DNA of 64,000 nucleotides, from the NCBI GenBank assembly GCA_018466975.1, contig CM031555.1, positions 1,116,001-1,180,000 on the forward strand. Direction: 5' to 3'. How positions within the stretch are numbered: the stretch's first letter is position 1; the number at the start of each line of letters is the position of its first letter. Shown one piece after another: positions 34,045-46,667 of the stretch. This stretch comes from Sparassis latifolia. Taxonomy: Eukaryota; Basidiomycota; Agaricomycetes; Polyporales; Sparassidaceae. The notes under the pieces are model-generated. The model worked only from the letters and a program-made list of their open reading frames with translations. It had not been told where the DNA came from and did no database searches. Made by a program: the position numbers and the translations under genes.

Positions 34045-37000
34045 GGATGAAATTATTGATAGGGTGCACAGGCAACGTGCAAGCCGCAAGTATACGGTAA
34101 CGTGACGCGCACGATCGAATCATATCGAAAATCCCAGAAAATCCAAGACGCGTCTAATTATGACATGCACATATGGAGTGAAGGTAGCGAGGTTGCTGAA
34201 TCGTTCGAGATATGGTAGTGGATCAGCTGCATACATATGCAACAGACAGGGAAAAGGTCGAACTAACGGCAGAAAACCTTGTGTAAGAGTAGTCGAATAC
34301 TAAGTTTTGGACGTCAATGGTGAAATAGCTGGAACGAACGACGGTGCCGGGCACCATGACTGTCAGAGTTGACAGTACTTGCGATGTCAATGGATAATGT
34401 ACAGGTGCGGCTCAGGAATATCACCCAATGCATGGAGAGCATAAGAAGGGGACAAGCAGACGTCTCAGTTCGAGTGAATACGCACGGGGGGCTGACACAT
34501 TTTACAATTACCAGATGTTTGTTAGGAAGCCACTGGCAGTGACAGATCTAGTCTGGCTGGGATATGGGACATGAGATAATATTTTTCTTGGCGAAATAGA
34601 CGGAATATTCAGAACGCCCCCGCGGGAAAACAAACCCCCCTTCCCCCGGAACTGCTGAAGAGAAAAATGCGAAGACGGAAATACCGTATCAAAGAAATGT
34701 CAATGGCCGCCAACGATAGCGTCAACCACTGACACCGAGTACCGCGCGTCATTGCTCACCGTGCCGCACAGGGTGGACCGCGTCTCCGGTCATTAATATT
34801 GGAGACGACGAGCAATGGCCGGTCGATGCATTTAGGTGTGTACCATCTCTTTGGCAGTGTACGACGAGATGCCCACTTCATACAAAGCTTTTTCAGCTCA
34901 CCTTAACGATGGGGCACCACTACTCGACGTGGTAGGCGATGAGCGACACCCGATGAACGACATCGAACACACCGACCAACGCTAGCACCCGGCCAATGCG
35001 TGCGCCCTCACTGAGCTCGACAGCGGACCCAGGGGACCGCTATTAAACATTGACAGGTGAGCGTCTTCGATTTTTTAATCACGAAATTACCATAAGCAGG
35101 GGGGGGTTTCTAGGCGTAAACCGGGTTTCTGAATAGACTAATCCGAAATAGACAGCATACTATCTGCCACTTGAGGAAGTTGCTGTGGAAACCCCAGAAA
35201 TTACAGCAGTGAAGGGAGAGAGAGGAGGCTCAGTGTTCAAATAAGGGCCAGGAAGACGCAAATGCCTTGAATCGCGAGCAGAGTTTTGCATGAGTCGTTT
35301 CTACAATGAAAGCCGCAGAAACGACAATGAATGGACAACAGGGTGACTCGAACGTCAGGACATATTGCGGCGCTTTGTATGTGAGAGCAGGGGGTGTCGG
35401 GAGTGCAAGCAGGCAAGATCGAGGCACCGAAGAGTAGGGGTAAGAGAGGCAGGAAGGTGGCAAGCATGCATACATCCTCCGTTCAACAGCTTGATCGCCT
35501 GATTACCGTCTCTGCAGGCACCGGCCATCGTCGCAACGCAGTTCGACATAGATCGCTACGACCAGAATGAAGATATGGTTCGTCCTTCCATGCATCTCGA
35601 CATCAGGGTCGCGAGTTCGACAGATTTGATACCCTTGATGTCCTTGCGAGAGTTGTAGTGGAAGGGTGCGGTCCACCATCGGGACAATTTCAGGGAGTCA
35701 ATGTGTGCAGTCACACTTCCTGGAACATCGATTGCCAGTTGCTGAGGTGATATCTCCGGGAGATACCACGTCAAAATGGGGGGAATGCGCAGGACGGTTA
35801 AGGATAGACAGACACTACACATGGAACCAGTGGGGGAGAAGACATTGACCTGAAATTGAAGCTTCGACTTCGAAAGATCGTGCCGCGCATTACCGCTCCA
35901 GTTCTGATGCGTGTGTCACCCTCCACTCAGCCAGTAAATTCATGCGAAAAACGTCAAGGCGCACGCGCTCCGTATCTCCGTCGTCTTCAGATGAGATTAA
36001 ACGTGTCATCGAGCCTGGAGCGTGGGCTGCGGGATAGGCAGGAAACACCGAAATTGGTAGTAGCAGCTGGTATCTCCACCGGCTCCCATAGCAAGCTGCA
36101 TGGAGAGGCATGTCGCGGAGATGATTGGATTCCAGGTATCTCTTCGGCTCGGAGTTTCTGGACATGATGGGCGTCGTGATTGATCCCGGTGCCAGCGTGC
36201 TGCTTGGGACTGCCGCCCGAGTCAAAGGGTGTCCGATCCTGAATATACAGCTGCTAGAGCCGAGAGGATGGTGATCAGTAGCAAACAGCCACTATGGGCA
36301 GTATGAGGACCCCGGAATATGGGAGGCCTGACGTTGGCCAGTTTGTCCGGACATTTTTCTGGTTCCCACGCTTTCTGAGCTCGGGTTCGTGCGTTTCGGC
36401 GAGAATGGAGTCGATGACCTGTTTTCAACCGACCAAAATGGTCCGAATGAGAGGGTTCAGGGTTCCTCTCCCAAATTCCTGGGTCCTGCAGTATGTTCGG
36501 ATGAGCTAGCGCTGTGGATGTGGATAGACGTGTGAGGACACCTGTTGGAATAAACAGATTAGATACCGGATGAGTGCGGCGGAGCGCGGCGGAGTGCGGT
36601 TGTAGATCGCGCATGACCGAACTCCGCGATAACGACACCGGACCCTTCTTCCTCTTTCCAAATTCCTTGGGGTGACAAAAAACCCATTCGGAGACTTGCT
36701 TGGTCCAACATGGTGGTTCTCTTGGTCGATAATAAACAACTCACATAGTTCCTATCAGCGGCCGCTTCATATAAAATTCCAACACACGAACTCGGAAAAT
36801 TGTGGAGAGATGATTATGAACCCGGAGGCAAAGGTACTGACGTACCCACTGGTTCCTTCTGTTCGTTTGAAGACGTTCTGTCTTCGGGTTTGTTCTCGAC
36901 TCTGCGTGGTAGCGGCTACTAATCAGGCCAATCTAGCTCGAGTATTATGTATCAAGTGCTACTTACGTTGCGTGTTATACACGCTGGTCCTGCAGGCACA

Positions 37001-37923
37001 TACGTGAGTTCGCGACATGCCGTCCAATGATAATATCTGGACTAAAATGCATGACCATGAGATTTAACGATGTTACCAAAAGAAATGCTTACGAAGGCTT
37101 TGATTTATGTGAAGTGAGTATTTGTGAGCGAGTCGCCAGTACCTACTATGCGTACTCTGGATTCTTCCAGGGAAAATACCTGCGGTGAAACAATGTCAGT
37201 CGTACGGACTGAACTTACCCTGTAACATCTCAAATCACACGCCTATTTGGGTTGGAACCCCAGAGGCGTATGAGGACAGTCAGGTTAGTGGCCCATGTAG
37301 CGCCATAGCCTGGTTTTTCAATTACCAGAGGATCACATCGATCCTTCTTCGGGAAGCTTGAGACCAACCGAGCTTTCCACTCAGCGAAGCTCAGGGCCGT
37401 AGCAGAAGAACATCGTTCGTTCTCGTCCATTCTTGCCGGCTGGAGCCGCGAAGATCAGTCAATGAGAAGAACAACGTGCGATTCTCTCCCTCGATCTGAA
37501 TCTTTCATCGCGACTAGTCCTTCGTTTGACTCGATCATCAAGGGGACTGCTCAGGAGTGCCTCAGAAGGTAAGCATCGAGAGAAGCACCCTGACTACCCA
37601 ACCATCCGTCTATATTGCTCGAAAGCCGATGTACCTCGTCGGGTGAAGAACGTGCAGCACTAAAGATGCTTCCACCCTTAATATCGGAAGAAGTGCTCTA
37701 TAATAACTCACAATGCTCACCGGTTCCTACTTCTGCTACCGTGGTTATAGATGGACTTGTGCGCGTTCCCCGGGTTCAAGACCACGGTCCTAGTGATAAC
37801 AAATTGTCATCCGAAGCTATCGTCACGCCTTGGGGTTACCATGATGGAGTCCCTCTAGTGTGCCCGAGCGCTCATTGACGACTCTACGCGTGAAGCATGG
37901 ATTAAATGCAACCCATCTAGGAT
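34045..37923. other. Gene-poor interval of 3.9 kb
   Basis: No known protein family, RNA gene or transposon domain was recognised. Open stretches on the minus strand (for example 35,230-35,475, 35,556-35,822, 35,890-36,225) share no family features. On the plus strand, an open stretch about 37,310-37,569 (including FHSAKLRAVAEEHRSFSSIL) ends at a GTAAGC donor and may continue to 37,878 (GYHDGVPLVCPSAH, stop); it could be a small lineage-specific gene ending 45 bases before the convergent carrier gene. Three imperfect 10-base units AGYGCGGCGG lie at 36,573-36,602. Confidence 0.35.
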
Positions 37924-39189
37924 CTAAGCAATTCCAGGTCCGAATGCCTCCCATGCTAGAAATCCCACACCCCATGGACCTACTCGAGCCAATGTCCGCA
38001 TGGCGGAGTACAATCTTCGGCGAAAGGGCGGAAGCGATGCATCATAGTGCGTTAGAGTAGGATTGCTAAAATATGATAGTAAGCCTTCGTCGCGCCATTT
38101 TTGCATCAGAATCTGTTGCACAGTTCGACTTTCGGCTGTCGCAGCTGTGCGGTGAACATGCACTGCTTTTCGTGCAGCGTCCCAGGGTCGACAGGTCACT
38201 TCATATGCCAAGCCCGCGACGACTCCGCCCGCGACGAGCGTCGTCCCGTGCACCGCTCGTGGTGCGTGTGTTCGAGTCGACCTCCTTGCAAGAAATTTGA
38301 TCCGCGTAGTCTCCAGAAAGTCTTGGGAAACGATCTTCGAGCTGAGAGCAATGCGACGCGTTAGGTCGAACATAGCGAAGAACACAGCGAAACCTATGAA
38401 AGTGATCGGTAACGACTCCGGCAAAAATTCGCGTGCACCCTCACCACAAGTGTCCTTTGCACAGCCCCACCCCCACCCATCCCAACCACGGCCTGCCATC
38501 TCTCCCACTTCTTTCATCCAGATTCTGACTTCACGAGCTTCACGTGCCTCGCTGCGTACAGACATGGATGGGGAGGGTTGCGTCCCTCGAAACACCTCTT
38601 TCCAAGCATCTGACCAACCGGTAGCCGAACTACTACCTTCCAACGCGAATCGGAGATTTTCTGCCGGGGCTGCAACCAAGGCTTGCACGCCACCGGCAGA
38701 AGCACCGGAGATCGCGGCTAAGGTAGTTGGGTGGGATGTTAGATAAGGCTCCAGAATGTCAGATGTTTTGGAATAGGTGGACCATAGAACTGTGCCCAGG
38801 ATGCCGTTGACGATAATGGGGGGGATGAAGTGTTTCAGGATGACGATGAACTGTGTGCGTAACTTAGACTCACGATCAAGGCCGTGAATAGACAGTGGCA
38901 CATACCCCTTGCTTCTTGATCAGCCAAGACACATATTGCGGGGTCAATGGTTGACCATGATGCACTGCAAGACCCTTGAGTGACTGCCAGCCACTGACTG
39001 ACGATATGGCGAAGTGAGCTACGGATATCGAATCTATCGATGACCTGCACCTTTCGCCGGTCTGAACAATCGGACCGGCCTGGAGAAATAGAGAGCCAGA
39101 CTACGAGTGCCAGTACGAGCTAGAGCAGCGTAAAGTGATATTGGCTTCTCCTGGTCGGATTGACGACCATCTCGCGATGTGACCGACAT
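37924..39189 (-). CDS. Mitochondrial carrier family (SLC25)-like protein
   Basis: A six-span inner-membrane carrier-like protein; substrate unknown. The start chosen at 39,189 gives MSVTSRDGRQSDQEKPISLY, followed by ARTGTRSLALYFSRPVRLFR. After two introns come LKGLAVHHGQPLTPQYVSWL and FIVILKHFIPPIIVNGILG, then two degenerate carrier signatures P-x-[DE]-x-x-[RK]: PAENLR in LVAAPAENLRFALEG and PWDAAR in TCRPWDAARKAVH. A segment rich in Trp/Gly (GRGWDGWGWG) lies in a loop. The stop is TAG at 37,924-37,926. Only two of the three usual signatures are clear, so this is a divergent carrier. Its start codon is only 46 bases from that of the divergent ALKBH7-like gene. Confidence 0.72.
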
Positions 39190-39235
39190 AGGCCGACATA
39201 CGTGGGCAAACGAATTCGAGCGCTGAGCCAAACTA
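39190..39235. promoter_or_regulatory. Very short divergent interval between carrier and ALKBH7-like genes
   Basis: Only 46 bases separate the two chosen ATGs, so each transcript probably starts inside or beyond the other gene's 5' end, or one start is mis-assigned. Based on layout alone; no core promoter motif was recognised. Confidence 0.35.
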
Positions 39236-40265
39236 GTGCAACCGACACGAGTCGGCCCCGCCGATGCCGCGGCTTCACGCTCGTCTCCAACTCGGCAGTT
39301 GTCCAATGGCAACTCAATAACTAGCAAGTTCGCAGAGCCTGCGGTCGAACCAACTTCATCAGGAGACACAATCGGCTACAGCTTAGGTCCATATCATGGA
39401 AGTCCAACTCCTTTCCTAACGACTTCGATTTTGGCCGGATTTCTCTTGTGTAATGGAGCCGCGCTGCAGAGACTGGAATTCGGCGCAAAGAGCTTCGCTC
39501 AGCTTGCAAACATTGACAGCACACCTGATCAGAATGACCCCGTACATTGTCATTTTTCTCCGATGAATTCTATGAATTTCATGAGGTACGCGTCTATACT
39601 TATCTCGTACCGCCTCACTGACGTTCGCGTAAAGGGGCATTGTGACTTTGTCATCGTACATTTCCGAGAGGCGCACATATCATCTCGGCCTCAGGGCTAT
39701 CCCGAATTGCCTGCGATACTGAGCGACTCCAAGCGCTCCATCCTGAGCAAGAGACACAGACGCACATCCTGCCTTCGATGGAGAAACTTTTGTACACTGT
39801 GTTCTTTTCTCTGCCATTCCTCGGAGATTAATTTGCAAACTAATTAATTCAGAAGGCTCACATTGATAATGTCGAGGCTAGTAGTTCCATTAGGTATAAG
39901 TTTGGGGCCTCGCCGCATGTTGCACCTGGAAAGTACCGCCGGAGAACAGAAGTCGTTCAACATCTTTTTGCCGTCTGGTAGCGTCTACATCCTAAAGTGA
40001 GCCTTGTGATCAATGGCCTCTCACACACGGCTGCAGGTACTCTATCCGCTTCGGATATAAGCATTCCATCTTGAAAACGAGGGTAATAGATGGCTTGCGC
40101 CTGATGGCGGACAGCGCCTCGGTGAGCTGCTTCTCAACTCGTGTCGTTTGCCGCAAGTTACAATTTGCTATCATACGTAGGATCGGTTACCAATCAACAG
40201 ACAACAGTATGAGTACATTGCAGTCGATACCCCAGACAAGGACAAAAGCAGCACAACGTATATGA
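39236..40265 (+). pseudogene. ALKBH7-like 2OG/Fe(II) dioxygenase, broken by three frame shifts
   Basis: Resemblance is to the mitochondrial ALKBH7 branch of the AlkB family. In order: FLTTSILAGFLLCNGAALQRLE, then KGHCDFVIVHFREAH (like the WDAAIHGFRE block), GYPELPAILS, LQALHPEQETQTHIL, SDGETFKAHIDNVEASSS (H and D iron ligands in HID), LGISLGPRRMLHLES, SFNIFLPSGSVYILK and YSIRFGYKHSIL (distal histidine). These lie in three different frames: slips of one or two bases are needed near 39,724-39,727, 39,776-39,778 and 39,886-39,892, besides introns 39,792-39,852 and about 39,997-40,036. The last reading runs to a stop at 40,263-40,265, with STRVVCRK as a possible remnant of the C-terminal arginine strand. 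Either a decayed gene or a poorly sequenced one. Confidence 0.6.
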
Positions 40266-40385
40266 TCATTAATCTGACAACTCTGCTGGTAAGTACATCC
40301 AATCGTTCGGGTTGAAGCAAAGATACAGGTACAAAAGGGAAACGATGCAACTTAAATATAACGATATGTCACCGCAGGCCATCAA

Positions 40386-41901
40386 TTAAGAGTTTTGCGA
40401 GATGCCGTAGTAACTCGGGAGTTGCTCTGGCGACTGCACAGAAGAAAGGGTGGACACCAATGCTGACGCTTCGCCTCGGATATCTGTGATGGTGGCGATC
40501 GGTATTTTTGTACACAGCACAAGTATGAGAGCGCACCTGGATTCAACAAGTTGCACAAGGAAGTCTGTTACTTCATGTTCCTGCGCAGCGGAAGAAGGTA
40601 ACACGGCCGCCAAAATAGCGGCAACGATATTATCTATACCTTGAGAAAAGCGTCAACGACCACGAGGTATGGGTGACACCGTTTATCTACCTGTCAATCC
40701 CAACGGATTCGCAGAGATTCCCTTGCCGCCTAGCCTAGAAGAAAATCGATAATACGACTGATCCGTTCTCAATGGCCTTGAGACACTAACCTCTCACTAG
40801 CCAACAACGGCTGTTCTGACCCGTCGGAGCGCTGGGCCAATAGATCCACGAAGACTGAGGATACTCTGACGCCTAGAGGTTCTAGTTCGTGACCGAGGCA
40901 ACCAGCAATTGACGAGTACGCCCAATCAATCGGCGACGGTGGAGTATTGGCTACAGGGACCATTCAATCGCAGATTTGGAAGACTCAAACTGCAGCTCAC
41001 AAAGATAATCCTCGGGGCACCCAGATATCAGAATGAGTCTCCCGGAAGACGCGACCAGCATGTCGACATAATCTCGAATCACGAGAATTGGTTCCATAAT
41101 TGAGTGCTTAACTCGGTCGGCCCAAAGCAAACTCTGTGTGAGATCACCCTGAGTGATCACTGTCCTCATGGGTTGAGAGTGGTCTGCTGCCGTGATTTGA
41201 CTACTGTGGGACTGGGGTGATTCCCACCAGTGTAAAGGAGCATGTGGAGGCGCCAAGATTAGGGTGACAAGACGTAGGGAACGACCGACGCAATATGCAT
41301 GTACTGTTTCGAAAGCGCTCTTTCGCTGTGCTGCTGACCCCAAGTCAGAAACAATAGGCGCAATGTCGCCCCAAGCAGAGGTTTCGGACTGTTTCTTTCT
41401 GAGCTGCCATTCATACAAGAGCTTCTTCACATACTTGTTAGCAAACATTGCAGGTAATAGCATGTAATATCCTTACGGAAGAGGCATGAGCTGGTTTCGT
41501 AGAATAGGAGATAGATGTCTGCAGGTTGTCCGCTTCGCCATTGCTTCGGCATAGCGCGAACACTGTATATCCCAGCTCAGCAAAACTGAGACAGATCCGT
41601 CTGCCCAAGTCTGTACCGTTCAATATCTGATGTGTAGGACAAAATGGACAAACTCACTGTTCTCGCCTCCTATCACCACTATCGCACTTTCTTCAGGTTT
41701 GTGAATGCCCGAGGGTGGTAAAGCTACATATTCCGAGTATATTTCGTAGAGTCTGGCAGCGAAACGCTGCGCAGTTGCGAGAAGCACCGCCAACAATTTA
41801 AGTACAATATACAAAGCGATCGTGAACAGGTGGAGTATAAAATCTCTTGCCATGTTCCCTGGTGACACGGCAGGAAACATGCTGAACTTGTCCTCAGACA
41901 T
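40386..41901 (-). CDS. DUF1776 family protein (short-chain-dehydrogenase-like fold)
   Basis: A fungal protein of unknown function distantly related to short-chain dehydrogenases. The start at 41,901 gives MSEDKFSMFPAVSPGNMARD, a hydrophobic segment (LHLFTIALYIVLKLLAVLLA) that may anchor it, then VVIGGENSENGTDLGRRICL and LAELGYTVFALC-like sequence corresponding to a degenerate nucleotide-binding strand-loop-helix. Later: WGDIAPIVSDLGSAAQRK, DMLVASSGRLILISG, DWAYSSIAGCLGHELEPLGV (the position of the SDR Tyr/Lys helix, but only partly conserved) and AAVLPSSAAQEH, ending SYYGISQNS at 40,386. About six introns. The usual TGxxxGxG motif is absent, so enzymatic activity is doubtful. Confidence 0.68.
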
Positions 41902-43795
41902 TTGTCAAGACAATGCGCAGTAGTATGAAACGTAGAATGGAAAGAGGCGCACTACATTGCATGTGCCAAGTGCCTCAGTGACGGCAGTTGGTTGAACTTC
42001 GTTGCCACTGGGAATTACAAAACCCTTACTTCTATATCGGGCTAGATAAGTGGACGGATAGATTTCCGATCCAAATCTCTGCTTTCGAGTTGTATTTGAG
42101 CGAGTAGCGTACCTTCTCTTACTTCGTCCAATGTAGTGGTCCTCGGCATGAAAATATGCAGACCACGTACGGGATACCCTGCATTAGCGGCAAGGCCGTC
42201 AAATTCAGCAGATTTGTAGACAGGTACCCTTGATCTCAGTGATTACCGAGACTATCATCAAGGTGTATGATCCCACACCCTCTATTGTGTCAGACTCGAG
42301 TGACTACAAAACAAAATCGTGGTAGGTACGTATGCGCTGCAGTCTGGTGTCGTAGGTATGTAATCTCGGACGACGAACTGAAGGGAAAGTGTCTGTCCAA
42401 TGCGAGTAGAGTAAACTGGTGCAAATTTTGGGGAGGTTGGCTAGCAAAGAGTCCAAGTGCTACATCTAAGCAAGTGCGTTACTCTATTCAGTACGAGGGC
42501 GAGAAAATGATCGATACAGTGGAGATGACATAGTCCCAAAACAAAAAAATGCAATCCTGAGTGAAGTACGCACGAAGCAGTGGCGTGTCTTTTTCAGCCA
42601 TTGTCAACTGCAAGGCTGTTTATTCTGTAGAGGGCGGTAAATGGGATGTGCAACAACACAGAGGACAGGTAAACGCACGGCATTCTGATAGGCGCGTCAG
42701 CACCTTCCACCTTGACAAGAGCAACATGCATGTTCTGTGTGGTGTATTGAATTCAGCGGTGCGCTCTCAAACCTAATGAGTGCCTTACTTCAACTGCTTC
42801 AACTGTCTCCACAATGCCATGCCGCGCCACCCCATTTTCAAAGAAGACGACACGTGTGCCAGGCTACAGGTGGGAGAGGGTACTGCTGTTCATTAAACAT
42901 TCAACGAACATAATGGCACACTCGCCGGAAACGCGTCCATCAGCAGGGGTGTTTCATTCGACGACCAGAAAGTACAAACAGCATGGAGTCTATGTCCTCA
43001 TCCTCTTATACTTGCTGCCATACGAGAAGGCAGGTCAGGGCCTGGGTCCACTGCTAAGCTTACCAGAATTCTTGGGGCGTGGGGAGTGGATCTCTGGATA
43101 GAAGGAGGTCGAGCAGGCAAATTCGATCGGTGTGAAGGGGCGTTTCAAGCAATACATGGCCACATTGATCTCGTCATCATGAAATTGGTCTAAGCGAGGG
43201 ACATGCAACCCCGGGGCTTGTACCGGCGAAATCGAGGATGTTGATCGCCACCTATGTTTACGCAGTTAGACCTTCCAAACTCGAGAAGGTTTCGATTGTG
43301 CTAGGTCGAAGAAGACATTGACGATCCAGAAGCAAATTGTTATGCACTGCGGAGAGTGAATGTTGACAGTAAACGCTTCGCGGGAGAGACACAAAGGGTG
43401 GCTGCAAAAGCATCTGAGTGCATGAGGGGGACTAGGCACGAGTCGTGGTATACGTAATATCCGGGGACAGAGTCCTCAAAGCGCACCCACACCTGCGATA
43501 CACCACCCGGTCGGCGTGCAGAATGTATATAAGATGACTGGTGGGCCTAGAGCAAGGTTCATATCATAGGGTTCCGCTGGTGAAATCAAAACGTATTCCT
43601 CTGAAGTCTATGTACAGAGAAACACCAGGCAGACAAGCGAGATGAGCAGCCGTGGAAATGGAAACGGGTGTACGCTCGCTGGCAACGCATAGACACCGGC
43701 GCAAGTCTGATGCAGAGTTGACGGTCGCCGAGCGGTGTACGCGGCTGGTTATGCGTACGTAAGCATCATGCGAATGTTACCCTTGCACGACCGTC
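41902..43795. other. Unassigned interval upstream of LST8
   Basis: Nothing here could be named. A minus-strand stretch at about 42,230-42,135 looks like an exon (VPVYKSAEFDGLAANAGYPV, then RGLHIFMPRTTTLDEVRE and a GTACGC donor), but its neighbours could not be joined. Plus-strand open stretches (42,267-42,533, 42,814-43,101) have no family features. The part nearest LST8 contains TGTATATAAG at about 43,524, a possible TATA-like element 270 bases before its ATG. Confidence 0.35.
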
Positions 43796-45331
43796 ATGCC
43801 TGCACAGGCTTTGCCCTCTAGATCCGCACCTCCGAGGCATGATATGTCTGTGATCTTGGTCACTGGATCGTACGATCATGATATTCGATTCTGGGAGGCC
43901 TGGAGTGGCATCTGTTCCAGGACAATTACCCGGACGAACGAACAAGGAGTGAGACCATCCGCCTGTGCGCACATTATCTCATTCACAAGCTCTGTCTTCC
44001 GCTACACGCATAGCAAGTCAACCGTCTAGCAATATCACCAGAGTAAGTACTATTGATATTCTAAAGAGATACTTTCTACTCAGAACACTTGTAGCAAACG
44101 ATTACTGGCTGCTGCAATTCACAAGAAAGTGAACGTTTACGAGATTGCCAGCTCGTCCTCCACACCAGTGGGCATTTTCGCGTTCTCCCGCGTTACTAAT
44201 AGCCGTAGCTGAACACGCGCAGCTGATCGTCTTCGACGGACATAACTCGAACATCACCTCGGTCTCTTTCCACAGCGAGGGCAAATGGCTTGTCACAGGA
44301 AGCGAAGACGGAACCATCAAGATCTGGGATCTGCGGTGCGTCACCATGCTTCTCTCCTCTTCATACTATTTTTTGAAGGACGCGCCACTGCAGAAGCACT
44401 CATCTTCATAGGAATTATGATAACGAGGCTCCTGGTATGCATAGTCTTCTGTCATCTAGACCATACTTTCCGAACTTCCGCGGACAGTCAATGATGTGGT
44501 CGTTCACCCGAACCAAGGAGAACTCATCTCGTGCGACCAGGCCGGAAGAATCAAGCAGTGGGACCTATCTGAAAATCTTTGCACACATGAACTGGTAATC
44601 AGTATTATTTGCATGCGGGCTTTCACCTGACATACTCTCGTCGATTTGAGACTCCTGCAGGAGATACCCCGATGCGTTCGATCAGTCTGGCTTCTGATGG
44701 GTCGTACCTAGTTGCCGGAAACATTAAGGTGTTGTTAACCCAGCACTACTTGTGCGCGAGTACCATTGCTTACTCTTTGATAGGGCAAATGTTACGTATG
44801 GAAGATCAACGAAGATCTGCCTAGATTTCAAGCCGTTACCAAGTTTCAGGCGCACAATAAATACCTCACAAGATGTCTTCTCAGTCCCGATGTCAAGTTA
44901 GATATCCCCAGCTCATCCTCATATGTATGGAAGCTCAACCACATTCTACAAACCCAGGTATTTGGCAACATGTTCTGCAGATACTACGGTGAAAATTTGG
45001 TCGCTATGTTCAAATCACGAATTCAAGCTGGAGAAGACATTGCAAGGCCACCAACGCTGGGTTTGGGACTGTGCTTTCAGTGCCGACTCGGCGTATCTTG
45101 TAACAGGTGAGGTACAAAGATGGAATATTGTCATTTGCTCTCTTAACACTTGGAGGGAAACAGCGTCTTCCGACCACACCGCCCGACTGTGGGAGATGGC
45201 TTCGGGAGAGACTGTCCGACAGTACAATGGACACCACAAAGGTCAGTGTGTTGTTGCTCGTCGCATAGCCCGCGGTAACACGTTTGCTTTCAGCGGCCGT
45301 ATGTTGTGCGTTGCACGATGGAGCCGGGTAG
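43796..45331 (+). CDS. LST8: TOR complex WD40 subunit Lst8
   Basis: Lst8 binds the TOR kinase domain in both TORC1 and TORC2. The start ATG at 43,796 gives [10 protein letters not shown]; a second ATG at 43,844 ([19 protein letters not shown]) matches the usual family start. Seven WD repeats follow over about nine short introns: [187 protein letters not shown] and [17 protein letters not shown], ending [11 protein letters not shown] with TAG at 45,329-45,331. Every splice restores the family sequence, so the gene appears intact. Confidence 0.92.
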
Positions 45332-46667
45332 GATGAGCCTCCGAATTCTCACCTCGTATTCGTTACGTGCGGCAGCTGTATCTGAGCCTGTCACCGCTCA
45401 CAGAGGCTCGAAACACCTATCAATGTATTGAATCGGTTTAGTGACTTGGGAGAGACTACGCCGTGTCTGCCGAAGGCTTAGTTCCCACGTAGTAACCTCA
45501 CAATGATCAGAGGTACGTCACTGTAGATGAGAAGTTTATGAAGTATTCCCGCGAATAGTTCTAGGTCTCCCCTTACGATCGGAATGTGGTGTGCCCCGAA
45601 GGGGGATGCTAGAAGTACATGAGGCATGGTGCTCAAGTGTCAGGTAAGGACGCGATGCCATTGTATGGTCTGATAGAACTTGGACATTGATGGCGATTCG
45701 GGGTTGTGTTACCGCGTGCCAGAGTAAACAATGGGCCCGAGGCTTATGCGACGCACACCTTACTGCGGGAACGTGCTGGCACGTATATAGTGCTGAGGTA
45801 CCATGGTAGTAGTACATCTTCACGGTTCTTCGTTCACGCAAAGCAGATGAACACCCAGGGCCGCCTTCAGTACCAGCACCATGGCGGATGTGATCAAATA
45901 TGTGAGTTCTACATTTCTGTGAATGGAGAACCTCGTCCTGTGAATTGATCTGAATCGACGAGTCGCAAAAAGGGATGCTTACAACGACGACGATGTCAAA
46001 TTGTGACCATATGGAGGTTCGCGAGTGCATACCTTTGTAATTCCCTGCGAAGAACCTTGCTACACAAATGTATGCAACTGGTGCACACACCATCATGAAG
46101 TCTGACCGAGTCTCGGCCTGCAGAACAACTTGACGCTCCATTGGCACGAGGGTGGGCTGTCCAGATCTAGCATATGAGTTGACTGAATAATGTTCGCAAT
46201 CACAGTATCATGACAGATTGAGCTTGGATGACTGGCCTGGGGCGGTACGTACAGATCGAAATTTTTTTGACGAAAGACGCGAATGTGCAACGCCTTCAGC
46301 GCGAGGACGAGAGGAGTAAACATCGAGTTTTATTTTGAACGTCGGCAGTCCGAAGGGGACCGGGGTGTCGGAGTCGGAGTCAGGTGCGCCGGGTGGCGGA
46401 TCCGGAGAGTTGCGGGACTCCGATCGACAGAATATGCCGGATTTTTGATTGGCTGGAGATGCGTTTGGCCAGGAAGTTATCAGATTGCGGGAGCTCCTTG
46501 GCGGAGGCGGCTACTCGGGACACCTCGGCCGGCCTCTAAACGATGTGACTCCATCCGCGACGTCCTCCTGCTCGAGCCCGAGTTCAAAAAAATTTCCAAC
46601 CCTTGAGCTCTTACCACCTCCTCGTACGGTCTCAGTCGTTCTCTTCATATCACCCTCAGTACCGTCT
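45332..46667. other. Intergenic region between LST8 and GLT1
   Basis: The longest open stretch (minus strand, 45,536-46,147, 203 codons) has no family features, no exon-like borders and unusual composition, so it is probably chance. The last 350 bases, upstream of GLT1, contain GTCGGAGTCGGAGTC and other GC-rich repeats; no Gcn4-type TGACTCA motif was noticed. Confidence 0.45.

Noticed and set aside
37770..37800. GGTTCAAGACC resembling a tRNA B box
   Set aside because: No matching A box or acceptor stem at the right distance.
34045..37923. Possible retrotransposon or LTR remnant in the gene-poor interval
   Set aside because: No reverse transcriptase, integrase or terminal repeats were found.
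44330..44430. Apparent break in LST8 between DLR and RNYDNEAP
   Set aside because: An intron ending ttttgaag gives [20 protein letters not shown], in frame.
45536..46147. 203-codon minus-strand open frame between LST8 and GLT1
   Set aside because: No family features, atypical composition and no exon signals; probably chance.
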